Shown here: one piece after another, positions 26,052-38,737 of the stretch
How the letters are laid out: each line of letters starts with the position of its first letter
Position numbering within the stretch: position 1 is the stretch's first letter
Assembly: GCF_025698545.1 (NCBI RefSeq)
Contig: NC_068567.1
Coordinates: 7,936,001 to 8,000,000 of the forward strand
DNA from: Gossypium raimondii
Lineage: Eukaryota; Streptophyta; Magnoliopsida; Malvales; Malvaceae
DNA: 64,000 nucleotides
Reading direction: 5' to 3'
Notes under the pieces: model-generated
Told to the model about the DNA's origin: nothing
What the model saw: only the letters and a program-made list of their open reading frames with translations
The model's database searches: none
Program-made: the position numbers and the translations under genes

Positions 26052-29000
26052 ATGAAGCAGAATGAGCCAACAGCAAAGCTAAAACCAGCTTGCAAGGTTG
26101 CTCCCATTCCCATGTCGCAGCAGCGGAGCACCACCCCTTCGAGCTTTAGAGTTAACTCCAAGCCTAAAGATCAGTCAGCAGCTAGGCCCAAAAGTGTACC
26201 CCCTGACACCACCAAAAACAGTAGGAAGTCTGTGATGATGATGAACAAGCCTAAATCTGGGGACCAACTGCCAGCAGGTGGGTGCTATCACAAGGGTAGA
26301 GTTGTGGAACAATTTGGAAAGCCTAGGCGTTCTAGTGCTAATTCAAGCTCAACAACAGAGAAGAATAGTGCTGTTGATGAACTGAGAGAGAAGCTAAGTT
26401 GTAGTGAGGGTTTGGTTAAAGATTTGCAGACTCAGGTGATGGGTTTGAGGGCAGAATTGGATGGGGCTCGGAGCTTGAATATGGAGCTGGAGTCTCTTAA
26501 CAGAAAGCTCAAGGAGGACCTTGCTGCTGCTGAAGACAAGATAGCAGCTCTTTCAAGCCCTCAACCTGACCCTGACCCTGACCCTCACCCTGACCAGGTG
26601 CACCTGCAGGTTAGATCCTTAATATGTACTATAATTCCTTTCAAGTTCATTACTTTGTGATTTCTAACAACTTCATATATATAATATATATGCATGTATT
26701 TACTGAAAGAAGAGGGAGTCAAGTGGAGAGTACCAGAGCCGCAAATTCAAGGACATTCAGAAACTCATTGCCAACAAATTGGAACACCCAAAAGTTACGA
26801 GGGGGGAGGCAAGAACAGTTAAAGTGCCACCACGGCCAACTGCTTCTTTGGCTCCCAAAGATGCCAACCATCAGACAATCGCACCAATAACTTACTCTCA
26901 GCCACCGCCTCCACCACCACCGCTGCCATCGCTGCCACCGCTGCCACCACCTCCGCCACCACCTCGGTTCCCTGCTAAAGCAGCTACCACTCCAAAGGCT
27001 CATTCCGTTGTAGTGGGCCCTGTACAAAGTTACCAAGAAAAGAAAAAGGACCCCCCAGTAGCAGCAGCAGCATGGAATCAAAAGAAACCCACGGTTATTA
27101 GCGTGCATAGTAGCATAGTTGGTGAAATTCAGAACCGCTCAGCTCATCTGCTAGCAGTAAGCATCTAGTATTTTGAATTAGAGATATAGAGCTGATTGGT
27201 TTGTTTCCGTTGATTGTCTCTGAAAACTCGGCTGTTAAAAGTTGATGATACTTTTGCTAGATAAAAGCGGATGTTGAAACAAAAGGAGAATTCATCAACA
27301 GTCTTATCCACAGAGTCTTAGCTGCAGCCTATACAGACATAGAAGAGGTCCTGAAATTTGTTGATTGGCTTGACAATGAACTTTCATCCTTGGTAAAGTC
27401 TCAAACCTCTCAACGTTGTTTGCTTCGATATGGTTCTAATTTCATTTCAGTGCCACTGCATAATTGGTCTTAACAAATCTTGAGTCATATGTAACTCTGC
27501 ATAATCTGTCCCCAGTTTCTTCTTATAGATTTGTTACTCATATCGTAATGTTTTATCACAAGAAAGTATCTTCTTATAGATTCTATGAAAGAGAAGAATT
27601 ATTTTGTCCATGATATTAAAGAAGTTTAAGCAAAGGTAAATTCAAGTTGTATGAGGCAGTTTTAGTACATTGGAGATGCACATTTGAGTTATTTGCATTG
27701 CTTGTATCCTGTTTCTACAGGCCGATGAGCGTGCTGTGTTAAAGCATTTCAAGTGGCCTGAGAGAAAAGCTGATGCCATGCGAGAAGCTGCTATTGAATA
27801 TCGTGATCTAAAATTATTGGAAATGGAGATTTCTTCCTTTGAGGATGACACTAGCAATCCATGTGGAGTTGCCTTGAAGAGGATGGCTGGCCTATTGGAC
27901 AAGTAAGGGCTGCATAAACTGCACTCTAGCGTATAGTCTTAATTCTGATTAATTTGTGATTTAGTCAGGAAACTGAATGGTTCAGTCACCCATGAAATCA
28001 TACTAGGTCGGAAAGGAGCATACAGAGGCTTATCAAACTGAGAAATTCAGTAATCCGTTCTTATCAGGAGTGTAAGATTCCAGTTGATTGGATGCTTGAT
28101 TCCGGAATGGTGTATAAAGTAAGCTCTTTATTCTTTCATGTTCATGCCCTTAGTTTTCTTCTTATCCACATTTTCTCCTTTTCCCTTGTCCCTTTTCCCC
28201 ACATAGCAGGCAATCAAATTTATTGAACTTGTTTTTGGTTCAAGACTCTTGGTCTACTATATACAGCCTAATGGTTCGTTTTCTGCACTACTGTGGCGAA
28301 TCAACTAGAAACTTTATGAAATTTGGAAAAAAATGGCTTGAGACCAACAGTCACCAACTTGTCACCAACCATGTAACCATGCTTAGTTTAGGACTGATGT
28401 TGATATGGAATCTATACCACTTATGTATGGTGCTTGATTATGTAGAGTCACATGATAATTTGTTTTTCCAATTTGTAGTAGTTATGCCCCAGTTTCAGGA
28501 TTCTTCACCTTCTTGACTGCTTTAGGTTGGGAGGAGAAGATGAGAGGAAAAAAAAAATAGATTCATGAAGGGAAACAGGTCTTGTAGTAAATGGCCTGAA
28601 AATTTTGAACTTCTCTGAGTTTTCTAGTAGTTGAAAAGTGAAGAAAGCCTCCCTTTTAATGTATTTGACTAGTGGTACCTGCCCATGCTGTGAAAATTTC
28701 TTGAAGTGCAAACATGCATTGCATTCTCATCTCATATTCAACTGCTCTTCCTCTTTCACCATGTCACAAAAAAGCCATTGTCAGTGAAGAATGTGTAATT
28801 TTGTAGATAAAGCAGGCTTCTATGAAGCTGGTCACAATGTACATAAAGAGAGTGGGAACGGAGCTTCAATTGGTACGCAGTTTAGACAAGGAATCTGCAC
28901 AAGAGGCACTGCTTCTTCAAGGCATGCATTTTGCAAATAGGGCTCACCAGGTAATCCTTGAGTTGGTTCCCTTCCCTATAAACAAGAATCCCTGCCTACT

Positions 29001-29312
29001 CCTCAATGTTAAATCAATAGAAACCTAATTTGGAAAGTGAAATTGGTTTCTAGGATACATGATTCTGTATTTCTTTTTCATGTCATGATTCTTAAGTATG
29101 TGTTAGGGGGTTTCTATGGTATGAGAACTTAATGATTATTCTAGTTCTTGCTTGTGCTTATGAAAACATTCCTTATATAGCTCCTGCTGTGCGTGCAGTT
29201 TGCTGGAGATCTTGATTCAGAAACACTGTGTGCTTTTGAAGAGATCAAGGAATGCATTCCAGGACACCTTGTAGGATCCAAAGAATTGTTGGCAGGAATA
29301 TCATCAGCCTGA
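26052..29312 (+). CDS. CHUP1/IPGA1-like protein, 7 exons
   Basis: Exons: 26052-26609, 26710-27156, 27261-27392, 27721-27902, 28007-28118, 28807-28950, 29199-29312. They total 1689 nt (562 residues plus TGA), all GT-AG and in phase. The acceptor at 26710 is weak; 26713 would drop one Lys. Layout: a basic, Ser/Pro-rich N-terminus (1-100), a coiled coil at about 105-168, a PDPDPDPHPD stretch encoded by a GACCCT repeat, a proline-rich segment (251-273), and a conserved C-terminal alpha-helical domain (about 310-562). This matches the CHUP1-like family. CHUP1 itself anchors chloroplasts to actin, and the shorter relatives (At1g48280, At4g18570/IPGA1) are linked to the cortical cytoskeleton and anisotropic growth. 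No N-terminal membrane anchor is seen, so I favour the IPGA1-like branch. It looks intact. Confidence 0.9.
26565..26596 (+). repeat. GACCCT hexanucleotide run in coding sequence
   Basis: CCTGACCCTGACCCTGACC and following bases encode alternating Pro-Asp/Pro-His at residues 172-181 of the CHUP1-like protein. In-frame hexamer gain or loss would change length without frameshift. Confidence 0.8.
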
Positions 29313-29755
29313 GTCGCATGGTTAGTTAATAGATTTGATTTATCATCAGCACTTGAATTTTCCATTTTGTCCTCTGCAGAACTAGTTGTAGTTGTGGAAA
29401 TAACACAAGGTAGAGGTGATGTGAATTCAGAATATGTAACATATTTTTTCACTTTTTTGATGAAGTTGGGTTTATAATATCTCATGCATGCATGCATCCT
29501 TCTACTTGTACTCGTGCTCCAGGCATAATGCAGTTAAAAGTTTGTGGTTGTTTGTAGTGGGGGTGTCAAGAGAGAAGTCTAAAAAATGGTGACATTGTTA
29601 ATGGTTATATTGTACCTCCTTTGATTATAATTAAAGTTCCATTTGCACATGCATAAGAGTCACAGACATCAATTTCGAAAATACAAGATGGGAAGAAAGC
29701 AAGAGTAAGAGTTTTGAAACTAAGAGACATAGCACATCTTATTCTTAATCATATT
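29313..29755. other. 3' region between the CHUP1-like gene and the UGT pseudogene
   Basis: About 440 bp holding the 3' UTR of the plus-strand gene and the 3' flank of the convergent minus-strand UGT. No clear AATAAA was found, and no further gene. Confidence 0.5.
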
Positions 29756-31217
29756 TCATGGATCCATGTCAAACCTAATAACATTTTGTAAACATATTGT
29801 TATCACATCATCGACCAAACCACGTGTCGTAGAGTGTGAAGATCCACCATTCATCAGGGCTTTCCTACTCTTTTCACTCATCTCTTTTACCCTTTACCTA
29901 ACATCACTACCCTTTTTCATTACGCTCCTTTTCCTTTCTCTATCGTTTTGGCACTCACGATTTCAATTTCATCGCTACCTATACCATCTCTCCTATAATC
30001 CATTTTAATTTCCACTGCTAATCCCAACTCCCTCACCAATTTAAACGCATTCAGTTGTTGTTCTGCGAAAATTGGCCACACCGCTATCGGAACTTCGAAC
30101 CATATACTCTCCAGCGTCAAGTTCCACCCACAGTGCGATACGAACCCTCCAATCGCTGGGTGGCCCAAAATCGCCAATTGCGGTGCCCAACCAATGATCT
30201 TACCTATGCCATGCGTCCGATCTAAAAACCCTTTTGGCAGAACCGCCGATGCATCGTCGTAGTCAGTTGGGCTTGCCATCGGACCCTTGGATGGTTCTGG
30301 GGATTGGCGTAATGACCACAAGAACCGGTGCCCACTCTGCTCTAGCGCGCAAGCAATCTCTTTCACTTGATCCCCTTTGAAGCTCCCCCCGCTCCCGAAG
30401 CAAAGAAACACCACCGATGACGGAGGTTGTTCATCCAGCCATTTCATGATATCAGAACTCTGATGGACCTCACATTCACTCTTGAGATTCAATATAGGTC
30501 CCACTGGATAAACGGGTGGAGCACTAGCTTCAGAAAGGGAACTGATTGCATGGGATTCGAGCTCCCAAAACGTGTTTAACATTATACCCTTGGCCTTTCT
30601 TAGCCCTCTTGCCAAGGTATTCATCATAGGAAGAGATTCAGGTTTGAGCATAACAGTGGGAAAGAGTTTAGATGACACAGGGTTGAGATAGGAGGGTATG
30701 GTGAACTCAGTGTCCGAGTCCTTTAACTCAAAGATGTTAACATTTTGCTCATCGTGAAGGCCTAGTGCATAAAATTGAAAGCCGAGAAAAGCTGCATCCG
30801 ATGCGTAAAAAACATAACTCGGAACACCCAACTCGTTACCCAAATCAATGAAAGAAGGAAAAAACATGTCGAGAACAAACCCCGCGAGGCGATGCGAGTC
30901 GAGCACAGAGGTAGAGTACTGAAATATGTTGGTTGCAGCCTGTTTCACTAACGGTACATGGGTTTGCACTAAAGTAGTGATAAAGTTGGCGGGAGATAAA
31001 TCTTTGTGGGTTTCAAGTGGAGGGAGGTGGATGAATTTGATGCGAGTGGCAGTGAGAGAGTGGACGTAGGCATCGAGTTCTGCATGAGGGTTTAGTTTCA
31101 TGATGGGAACAGTAATGGAGAGATTGGGATGGAGATCAAGCAGAGCTTAGCCAGTTGGACCATAGATATGAAATGGCCCATTCGAGGCATTGGGATGAAC
31201 ACAAGCTCGGCTTTCAT
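29756..31217 (-). pseudogene. UDP-glycosyltransferase (UGT71/72-like), copy 1, frameshifted
   Basis: Minus strand, single exon, full length (about 485 residues if the frame is followed). The start codon is at 31217-31215, with MKAELVFIP and a GH motif. A one-base loss near 31145 shifts the frame after AKL; the long open frame then begins at 31101. The PSPG donor-binding box lies at about 30060-30195 and includes WAPQLAILGHP, HCGWN and AEQQ, with Leu replacing the usual Ser after HCGWN. A second shift near 29930 and a stop (TAA) near 29903 cut off the last 50 residues, whose other frame still reads EMSEKSRKALMNGG. Family enzymes move glucose from UDP-glucose to small acceptors in the cytosol. 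The lesions suggest a pseudogene, but two single-base events in one locus could also be sequencing error. Confidence 0.85.
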
Positions 31218-32039
31218 GACCAACTGGAACAGAAACGGAGCGACGGAACAACACAGGACAGGCAACAGAGACGATGAAGATGGGAGATAAGAGAAAAAAG
31301 TTGAGGACGGTAAAAGTGGAGTGATGATAGATTGTATAAATAAGGCGTAAACACGTGGAACTTCGCTTGGACGGTCAATTTATTTTCTTCTTTTTGAAGA
31401 AGAAAAAATAGCTTTAGAAATCGACAAGTGAGGCGCGAGATATTCGGAACTCGACGGATCTTTCTGTTCACTTTCATACTAACATCCTTGGGTCGATAAT
31501 GTTGACCAGTAGGTAAAAATATCATTCCTTACTAAGTTATAATTAATCATTCATCTGGCTTGAAATTGATAATTTGATTCATTTTGGTATTTATATTTTT
31601 TTATTTACTTTGATCTTTGACTTGATACTTAGATCTATTTTGTTCTCTAAATTTAGATTCTATTAAAATTTAATGATATAACCAGTGCTACTAAAACAAA
31701 ATCGAATCAGACAGATTGAGAATTGATCGATATAACAATTCAAACAAAATGGTTGAACTGATTGACTCGAAAACTGTTTGAAATTTGTAAAAATCTAAAA
31801 TCGAGGCAATAATCGACAGTTGAAATGTTTAATAATTTTTTAAAATTTTTTTAGATTATTATGAATTCTAATTATTTATTTAATTATTATTAGTTCGGTG
31901 GTCAAACTGATCAAATTAGTTGAATCAGGAATCGGTGGTCTGACTTGTTCTATCACTAGTCCAGCTATTAAACACTGAATGTGACACTCGAGGATTGTAC
32001 CGCATCATCACCTTTAATTGTCAAGTGATGGCGTGCCAA
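31218..32039. other. UGT upstream region and AT-rich intergenic DNA
   Basis: A TATAAATA-like motif near 31335-31342 on the plus strand (TATAAATAAGG) has no minus-strand equivalent that I would call a TATA box. No gene or clear transposon boundary was seen. The stretch near 31690-31980 looks like a degenerate dispersed repeat. Confidence 0.4.
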
Positions 32040-32363
32040 AATCTCAGAATGTCTTATCATCACACTTTTATATTTTTCAAGTTCTTACAAGAATAAGGTA
32101 ATCTCTTCAATTTTATTGATAGACCTCAAGGGTATATATATATATCAATACAGTAGTAATTACGTAGGAATCAAATTGCTAAAAAAATAATATCCTACAA
32201 TTTCTCATTAGGAATCAAATTGCTAAAAGATAATATCCCGTAATAATATCCTAACACCCTCCTCAAGTTGGAGCATGTAGATCATAAATGCCTAACTTGC
32301 TGAGAAGACATTCAAATTGCGGTTTACCAAGTGCCTTTGTAAAAATATCAACCACCTGAATGA

Positions 32364-34885
32364 TGTAACACCATAAATTTTAAGGTTAGTAGTTTTAGAG
32401 CTTTGTGATAGGGTTAGTGGCTAGAGGGTACATTTGAGTTTCATTTCGCGTTTTGATGTTAGAATGGGCCTGCTGGTCTGGTGGTTGGTGGTGTGTTAGT
32501 GTACCTTTAGGTTATGTGTTTGAACTCTTATAGGTGATTTGGGAAATTACTTCTAGTGAGGTTTTATTTGTTTTTTTCCCTTTTCTTTCTCAAAAAGTCA
32601 GTTATTTATTTATAAATGTTATTTTATTTTAATTGGAGAAGAAAAACTAGAAAAATTCTTCACGTTGGTTTTTCCCAAAAAGCTCTCTGAACGTTTTTTA
32701 TTTTATTTTATTTTATTTTTCTTCTTCTTCTTTTTCGTTCTTCTCTCACGCTCTTCTTACGTTAGATTTTATTTTCCTTTCTTGAGTTTTCCTGCTTCGT
32801 CATTTTGCTTCTGCACTATATTCATCTTCAATCATTGTGGTTCGTCGGTAGGGTTGGGTGCTTATCTTGCAAATCAGGTGTGGGATTCGAACCTTTCTTT
32901 TTTATTAATGAAATTATGATTTGGATATGTGAAATGCGGTAGTTATGGGTGTTTTCTGAATCGTTAAGTTTCGATGTTGAATTACTGATTTTTCTGTGGA
33001 ATTCGGCAAAAGCTGTGTGCTCTAAAATTGTTAAATTTAGCATTGAATCGTATGTTTTTGGCATATTTTGGTATCTTGTTAAGTTACCCAAGGTTCGAGA
33101 ACTATTTCGGCAACAAATACATGATCTGTAGCCTATTTCGGTGTGGTTTCATGACCACACAGGTAGCCACACAGGTGGCCACACGGGCGGTTCACACGAC
33201 CGTGTGTAATTGAGATTTAGGGTTTCTGGGCTAAATTGGGTGCCACACAGCCGTGTGACTGATTTGGGGAAATTAGTCGATTTTCACACGGCCTTGTCCC
33301 CTGGACACACAGGTGTGTGTGTTTGGGAAATAGGGCTTTAGTGATTTGGTGCCATACGGCCTGGTCACACGTCCGTGTGACTAATTTGGGGATTTAGGGA
33401 TCCCACATGGGTGTGCATTTTGGACACACTACCGTGTCTGGTGGGTACACGGGCGTGTGAGACCCTCACACAACTGTGTCTGCCGTACACTCTATTTTAG
33501 CACAATCGGACAAAGAGTTACACGATCAGATCACACAGCTATGTCCTTAGGTCACACAGGCGTGTGCCCCTCCACATGGGCGTGTTGACCCCCACACGGC
33601 CTAGACATTTCCACACGGCTGTGTGACCCGACCTCGCCAAATTTTGTTCTGTGTCAAATGAAAGTTTGATTGTAGTTCTCTATGTTTCGACTCCTAGCTA
33701 AGTCTTAGCATGAGTGTTCGAGACTTTGTTTCGGCCTAGTCTGGTGTGTTTTATATAGATATATCTTTATTTAAGTAGATTGTTTGATTGTTACTTGAGG
33801 TTACTATGAAATTGATTCTGAATCCGGGTAAATGAACATACGCATTCCTAATTCTGAGTGATTGGTGTATGAGTGTTTGAGTGTGGTGCGCATTCTGTGA
33901 CTGCTCGAGAATTTTGTAATTGATTGATTGGATGTGAGTTTCTGTGTCCGAATGACTATTTGGAAATTTTGTATTTTGATTTTGTATGTCTGTCTGCATA
34001 CATACATTTGCATAATACTTATGGGGTTTTGGTTGTGAAGAGAAGGAAGATTGTTTTAATCTAGCAGTTAAACTGCAACCTATCTGTACAGCGGTTTATC
34101 ACACTATACCGCATCTACGTCGGCTTTGCTGTGTACTATTATCTGATCTGGCAGTTTAAACTGCAACATGTCTGTACAACGGGTTACCTCATTACACTGT
34201 ACTGCATATACGCCAACCTTGCTACGTATTATATTCTGAGTGGCTTAGACCACATACATGGTGTGTAGGGTTGGATGGGTCTTTCGAGGTCCTAGTGGTC
34301 TGTTTGGTTGGATGAGCTTAAGTAACTCTTTTAGGGTGTGATCGGGGGACGGAGAGGTGTTTTGGCTGGATGGGTGGGTTTTTAATACCTAACTGCATTC
34401 ATATGCATCTGTTTGGGTGTTCTAGGTGTAAGATTATTTGACCGTAATCTGTCTGATTGAATAACACGTGTGTTGGGACGTTGGTTCTGAGTTTACTTTC
34501 TGTTTCTGCATATCTCTGTAAGTATGTTTTGCTATTAAACTGCCTTCCGGAGTTCTTTTCTGTAGATCTGTTGTTAGTCGTTTTGAACCCACACTGAGCT
34601 CTTGTAGCTCACTCATCTCAATTTTCCTTTTTCAGGATTTTAGTATGCTGTTGCTGGACTCGACATGTCGGACGTCTCGAAAGCATCACGTTTCTTAAAA
34701 TTGGTTAATAAAATGTTTTCTGTAAATCTAAGTTTTATGTAAATGATTTTGGACTGTAAATAATTGTTTAAAATACTATAATGTTTTTCTATTTGTTAAA
34801 CTAAAATTTCCCACGACTACTTAGGTGATTAATGTAACCTTTGAAGTTCGGTCTAAACTTCTAGGTCGGGTTTTGGGATGTTACA
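32364..34885 (+). repeat. left LTR of the Ty3-type element (2522 bp)
   Basis: Begins TGTAACACC and ends GGGATGTTACA. It holds a dense field of CACACGG/CCGTGTG half-palindromes at about 33150-33640 and a two-unit tandem repeat at about 34055-34235 (each unit AGTTTAAACTGCAAC... GCTGCGTACTAT-like). It has about 90 bp near 33370-33480 that the right LTR lacks. Confidence 0.9.
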
Positions 34886-35860
34886 TTTAGTGGTATCAAA
34901 TCCAAGTTTTCAAAAACTCGAAGTGTTCATTTAAATTTTTTTTGATAAACCGTACTATAGTATTTCGAAATGATGTGTGTTTCACTGATTTTGAGGAGAT
35001 AAAATGTCTGAGCCTCCAATGCTAGTTAAGGGTGGAAATTTGAAACTGTAAGATTAGAAACGTAGATTTTCGTTTTTATTTCGTGTTTGTTTTCTGAAAA
35101 TATAGATACTCTAAGTTAGTCACAAGACCGATATGGATTCTGATGGTAAGCATGATCGTGAGCGTCAATCTGGTGAGACTCTCGAAGAGTCGTTAGCTCT
35201 TCGAGACGTGAGCTTGTTAAGGAGTCAGAAGTCAATGCGGTTCTGCCAGCTTCAGGTAGTGATAACCCAGAGGTTGGTACTGAGGCGCTGACTCGAGTGG
35301 TGAGAGAGGTGTTAGAGAAAGTCTTCGAGGCTAGTTTAGAGAGGAATAGAAAGTTAGTTCAATGTAGGTGTGTAGATTGTGGGAAGAAAAGAGATCGTAG
35401 CCCTTTGAGGTTGGAGCCTCAGTCTGCGAAGCGTATAAGAACGCAGTTAGGTGTTAGTAAAGGTTGTGTGAATGGTTCTGGTAATGGGGCGAGCGTATCG
35501 ATTTATGGGCACTATAAGAAGTGCCATTCGAATGACTGTTGGAAGAAGTTAGGAGCGTGTTTTAGATACGGGTCCAAAGAGTATCGAATTAGGGAGTGTC
35601 CGCGACGACATTGAGACAGGTATGGTTGTGAATGTTCCAATGTTTTGATTAGAGCATGGTAATTGTGTGTGATATAATAAATGTGTATCTGCTTCAGTGG
35701 TCAAGTGCTCTGGGTTTGTGTATGAGGTATTGAGTTTAAGTCTAGCATGGTAGCGCTTCGGGACTAGAGTGCATAGCGGGAGCGTAGTGGTGTAGCTTGT
35801 ATACCACTGTTCTGTTAGTTGGAAATTTCGAGGACGAAATTTATTTAAAGAGGGGTGAGT
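34886..35860 (+). other. interior of the Ty3-type element with gag remnant
   Basis: A gag-like start ATGGATTCTGATGG at about 35133 shifts frame. The ORF at 35297-35614 (about 105 residues, counted from a non-ATG-conserved point) ends with a zinc-knuckle-like block CWKKLGACFRYGSKEY then RIRECPRR. The expected second Cys is Tyr (CFRY for CFRC) and the His is Tyr, so the knuckle is damaged. After it come about 240 bp without ORF, then the polypurine tract. Confidence 0.75.
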
Positions 35861-38302
35861 TGTAACACCCCGAATTTTGGGGTAGTAGTTTTGGAGCTTT
35901 GTGATAGGGTCAGTGGCTAGAGGGTACATTTGAGTTTCATTTTGCGTTTTGATATCAAAATGGGCCTGTTGGTCTGGTGGTTGGTAGTGTGTTATTGTAC
36001 CTTTAGGTTCTATGTTCAAATCCTCATAGGTGATTTGGGGAATTATTTCTAGTGGGGTTTTATTTGTTTTTTTCCCTTTTCTTTCTCAAAAAGCCAATTA
36101 TTTATTTATAACTGTTATTTTATTTTAATTGGAGAAGAAAAACTAGAAAAACTCTTCATGTTGGTTTTTCCCAAAAAGCTCTCTAAACGTTATTTTATTT
36201 TATTTCTTCTTCTTCGTTCTTCCCTCCCTCTTTTCTCACGTTAGATTTTCTTTTCCTTTCTTGAGTTTTTATGCTTCGTTGTTTTGTTCCTACACTATAT
36301 TCGTCTTCAATCATTGTGGTTCGTAGGCGGGGTTGGGGCTTATCTCGCAAATCAGGTGTGTGATTCGAACCTTTCTTTTTCATTAATGAAATTATGAATT
36401 GGATATGTGAAATTCAGTAGTTATGGGTGTTTTCTAAATCGTTAAGTTTCGATGTTGAATTTCTGATTTTTCTATGGCATTCGGCAAAAGCTCTGTGTTC
36501 TAAAATTGTTAAATTTAGCATTGAATCGTATGTTTTCAGCATATTTTAGTATCTTGCTAAGTTACCTAGGGTTCGAGAACTATTTCAGCAATAAATACAC
36601 GATCTATAGCCTGTTTCGGTGTGCTTTCGTAACCACACAGGTGGCCACACGGGCAGTTCATATGGCCGTGTGTAATTAAAATTTAGGGTTTCTGTGCTAA
36701 ATTGGGTGCCACAAAGCCGTGTGGCTGATTTGGGAAATTAGTTGATTTTCACATGGCTGTGTCCCCTGGACACACGGGTGTGTGTGTTTGGGAATTAGGG
36801 ATTTAGTGATTTGGTGCCACACGGCCTGGCCACACGGCCGTGTCTGGCCTGTACTTTATTTTAGTACAATTGGACAAAGAGTTATACGGCCGGATCACAC
36901 GGCCATGTCCCTAGGTCACACGGGTGTATGCCCCTTTACATGGGCATGTTAAACCCCACACGGCCTAGGCATTTCCACACGGCCGAAGCATATGACCGTG
37001 TGGCCCGACCTTGCCAAATTTTGTTCTGTGTCAAATTAAAGCTTGATTGTAGTTTTGTGTGTTCCGACTCCTAGCTAAGTCTTAGCAAGGGTGTTCGAGA
37101 CTTTGTTTCGGCCTAGACTGGTGTGTTTTATATATATCTTTATTTAAGCAGATTGTTTGAGTGTTACTTGAGGTTACTATGCAATTTATTCTGAATCCGG
37201 GTAAATGAACGTACGCATTCTTGATTCTGAGTGATTGGTGTATGAGTGTTTGAGTGTGGTGCGCATTCTGTGACTGCTCGGGAATTCTATAATTGATTGA
37301 TTGGATGTAAGTTTCTGTGTCCGAATGACTGTTTGGAAATTTTGTATTTTGATTTTGTACGTCTATTTGCATACATACATTTGGATAATACTTATAGGGT
37401 TTTGGTTTTGAAGAGAAGGAAGGATGTTCTGATCTGGCAGTTAAACTGCAACCTATTTGTATAGCGGTTTACCGCACTGTACCGCATGTACGTCGGCTTT
37501 GCTGCGTACTATTATCTGATCTGGTAGTTTAAACTGTAACATGTTTGTATAGCGGGTTACTACATTGTACTGTACTGTATATACGCCAGCCTTGCTGCGT
37601 ATTATATTTTGAGTGGCGTAGACCACATACATGGTGTGTAGGGTTGGATGGGCCTTTCGAGGTCCTAGTGGTGTGTTTGGTTAGATGAGCTTAAACAGTT
37701 CTTTTGGGGTATGATCGGGAACGGAGAGGTGTTTTGGCTGGATGAGTGGGTTTTTAATACTTGACTGCATTCATATGCATCTATTTGGGTGTTTTCGGTG
37801 TAAGATTATTTGACCATAATCTTTCTGACTGAATAACACTTGTGTTGAGTATTCTGTGGGTGATTTGGGTACTTTGACTGTTACGTGTGTTGGGACGTTG
37901 GTTCTGAGTTTGCTTTCTGTTTCTGCGTATCTCTGTAAGTATGTTTTGCTATTGAACTGCCTTCCGGAGTTCTTTTATGTAAATATGTTGTTAACCGTTT
38001 TGAACTCACACTGAGCTCTTGTAGCTTACCCCCATAAGTTTCCCCTTTTCAGGTATTTGAGTATACTATTGCTGGGCTAGGCATGTCGGAGGTCTCGGAA
38101 GCATCACGTTTCTTAAAATTGGTTAATAAAGTGTTTTCTATAAATATGAGTTTTATGTAAACGATTTTGGACTGTAAATAATTGTTTAAAATACTATAAT
38201 ATTTTGTAGTTGTTAAACTAAAATTTCCCACGATCACTTCAGTGATTAAGATAACCCCCGGAATTTAGCCTAAACTTCTAAGCCAGGTTTTGGGGTGTTA
38301 CA
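35861..38302 (+). repeat. right LTR of the Ty3-type element (2442 bp)
   Basis: Begins TGTAACACCCCGAATTTTGG and ends GGGGTGTTACA. It is collinear with the left LTR with many transitions and some indels. The palindrome-rich zone is at about 36630-37010 and the tandem pair at about 37430-37600. Confidence 0.9.
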
Positions 38303-38737
38303 ATGGAGGTCGGAACATAAGAAGGTGCAATCAATCCATCCTGAATTGCTTCTTTAACAAAGTGATAATCCACTTTAATATGTTTAGTATACTTGTGAAA
38401 TAAGGGATTTTGTGCAATGTGCAACTCAGATTTTCTATCACAAAATAAATGAATTACTTTAGGATGATGAACACCTAAGCTCAATAGCAAAGCCTTTAGC
38501 CATTTGAGCTCTCAAGTGACAGAATTCATAGACTTATGCTCAGCCTCAGCAGAAGAACGAGAAACAATATGTTGTTTTTTAGTTTTCTAGGAAATAAGAT
38601 ATTGTTTTAGAAAGACAAGCTAGCCAATAAGCGAATGTCGAGTTAACAGACAAGTAGCCTAATCCGAATCACATCACCCTTTCAAGGACAAATCATTATA
38701 AGATCTCAAAAAGAATCCCTTGGCCAGGAGAACCTTT

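Larger units (their letters stand above)
32364..38302 (+). mobile_element. Ty3-type LTR retrotransposon with reduced interior
   Basis: Two long LTRs (32364-34885 and 35861-38302) flank a 975-bp interior. It sits inside copia pol. The target duplication is ATGGA at 38303-38307 and ATGA (one base lost) at 32360-32363; removing the element restores the copia reading T-S-I-Q-V-V-D. After the left LTR, TGGTATCAAATCC (about 34891) resembles the initiator-Met tRNA primer site TGGTATCAGAGC. AAAGAGGGGTGAGT before the right LTR is a polypurine tract. The interior has only a gag-like zinc-knuckle remnant and no protease, RT or integrase, so the element was non-autonomous or internally deleted. Confidence 0.9.

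Noticed and set aside
26719-27108. Minus-strand 129-residue Trp/Arg-rich ORF
   Set aside because: It is the antisense of the proline-rich exon 2 of the CHUP1-like gene; CCA/CCG codons read as TGG/CGG.
35549-36019. Minus-strand 156-residue ORF across the gag remnant and right LTR
   Set aside because: Spans the interior/LTR junction antisense to the element and is Thr/Pro-rich low complexity. Parallel ORFs in the LTR copies (33751-34013, 37082-37372) show that this is LTR composition.
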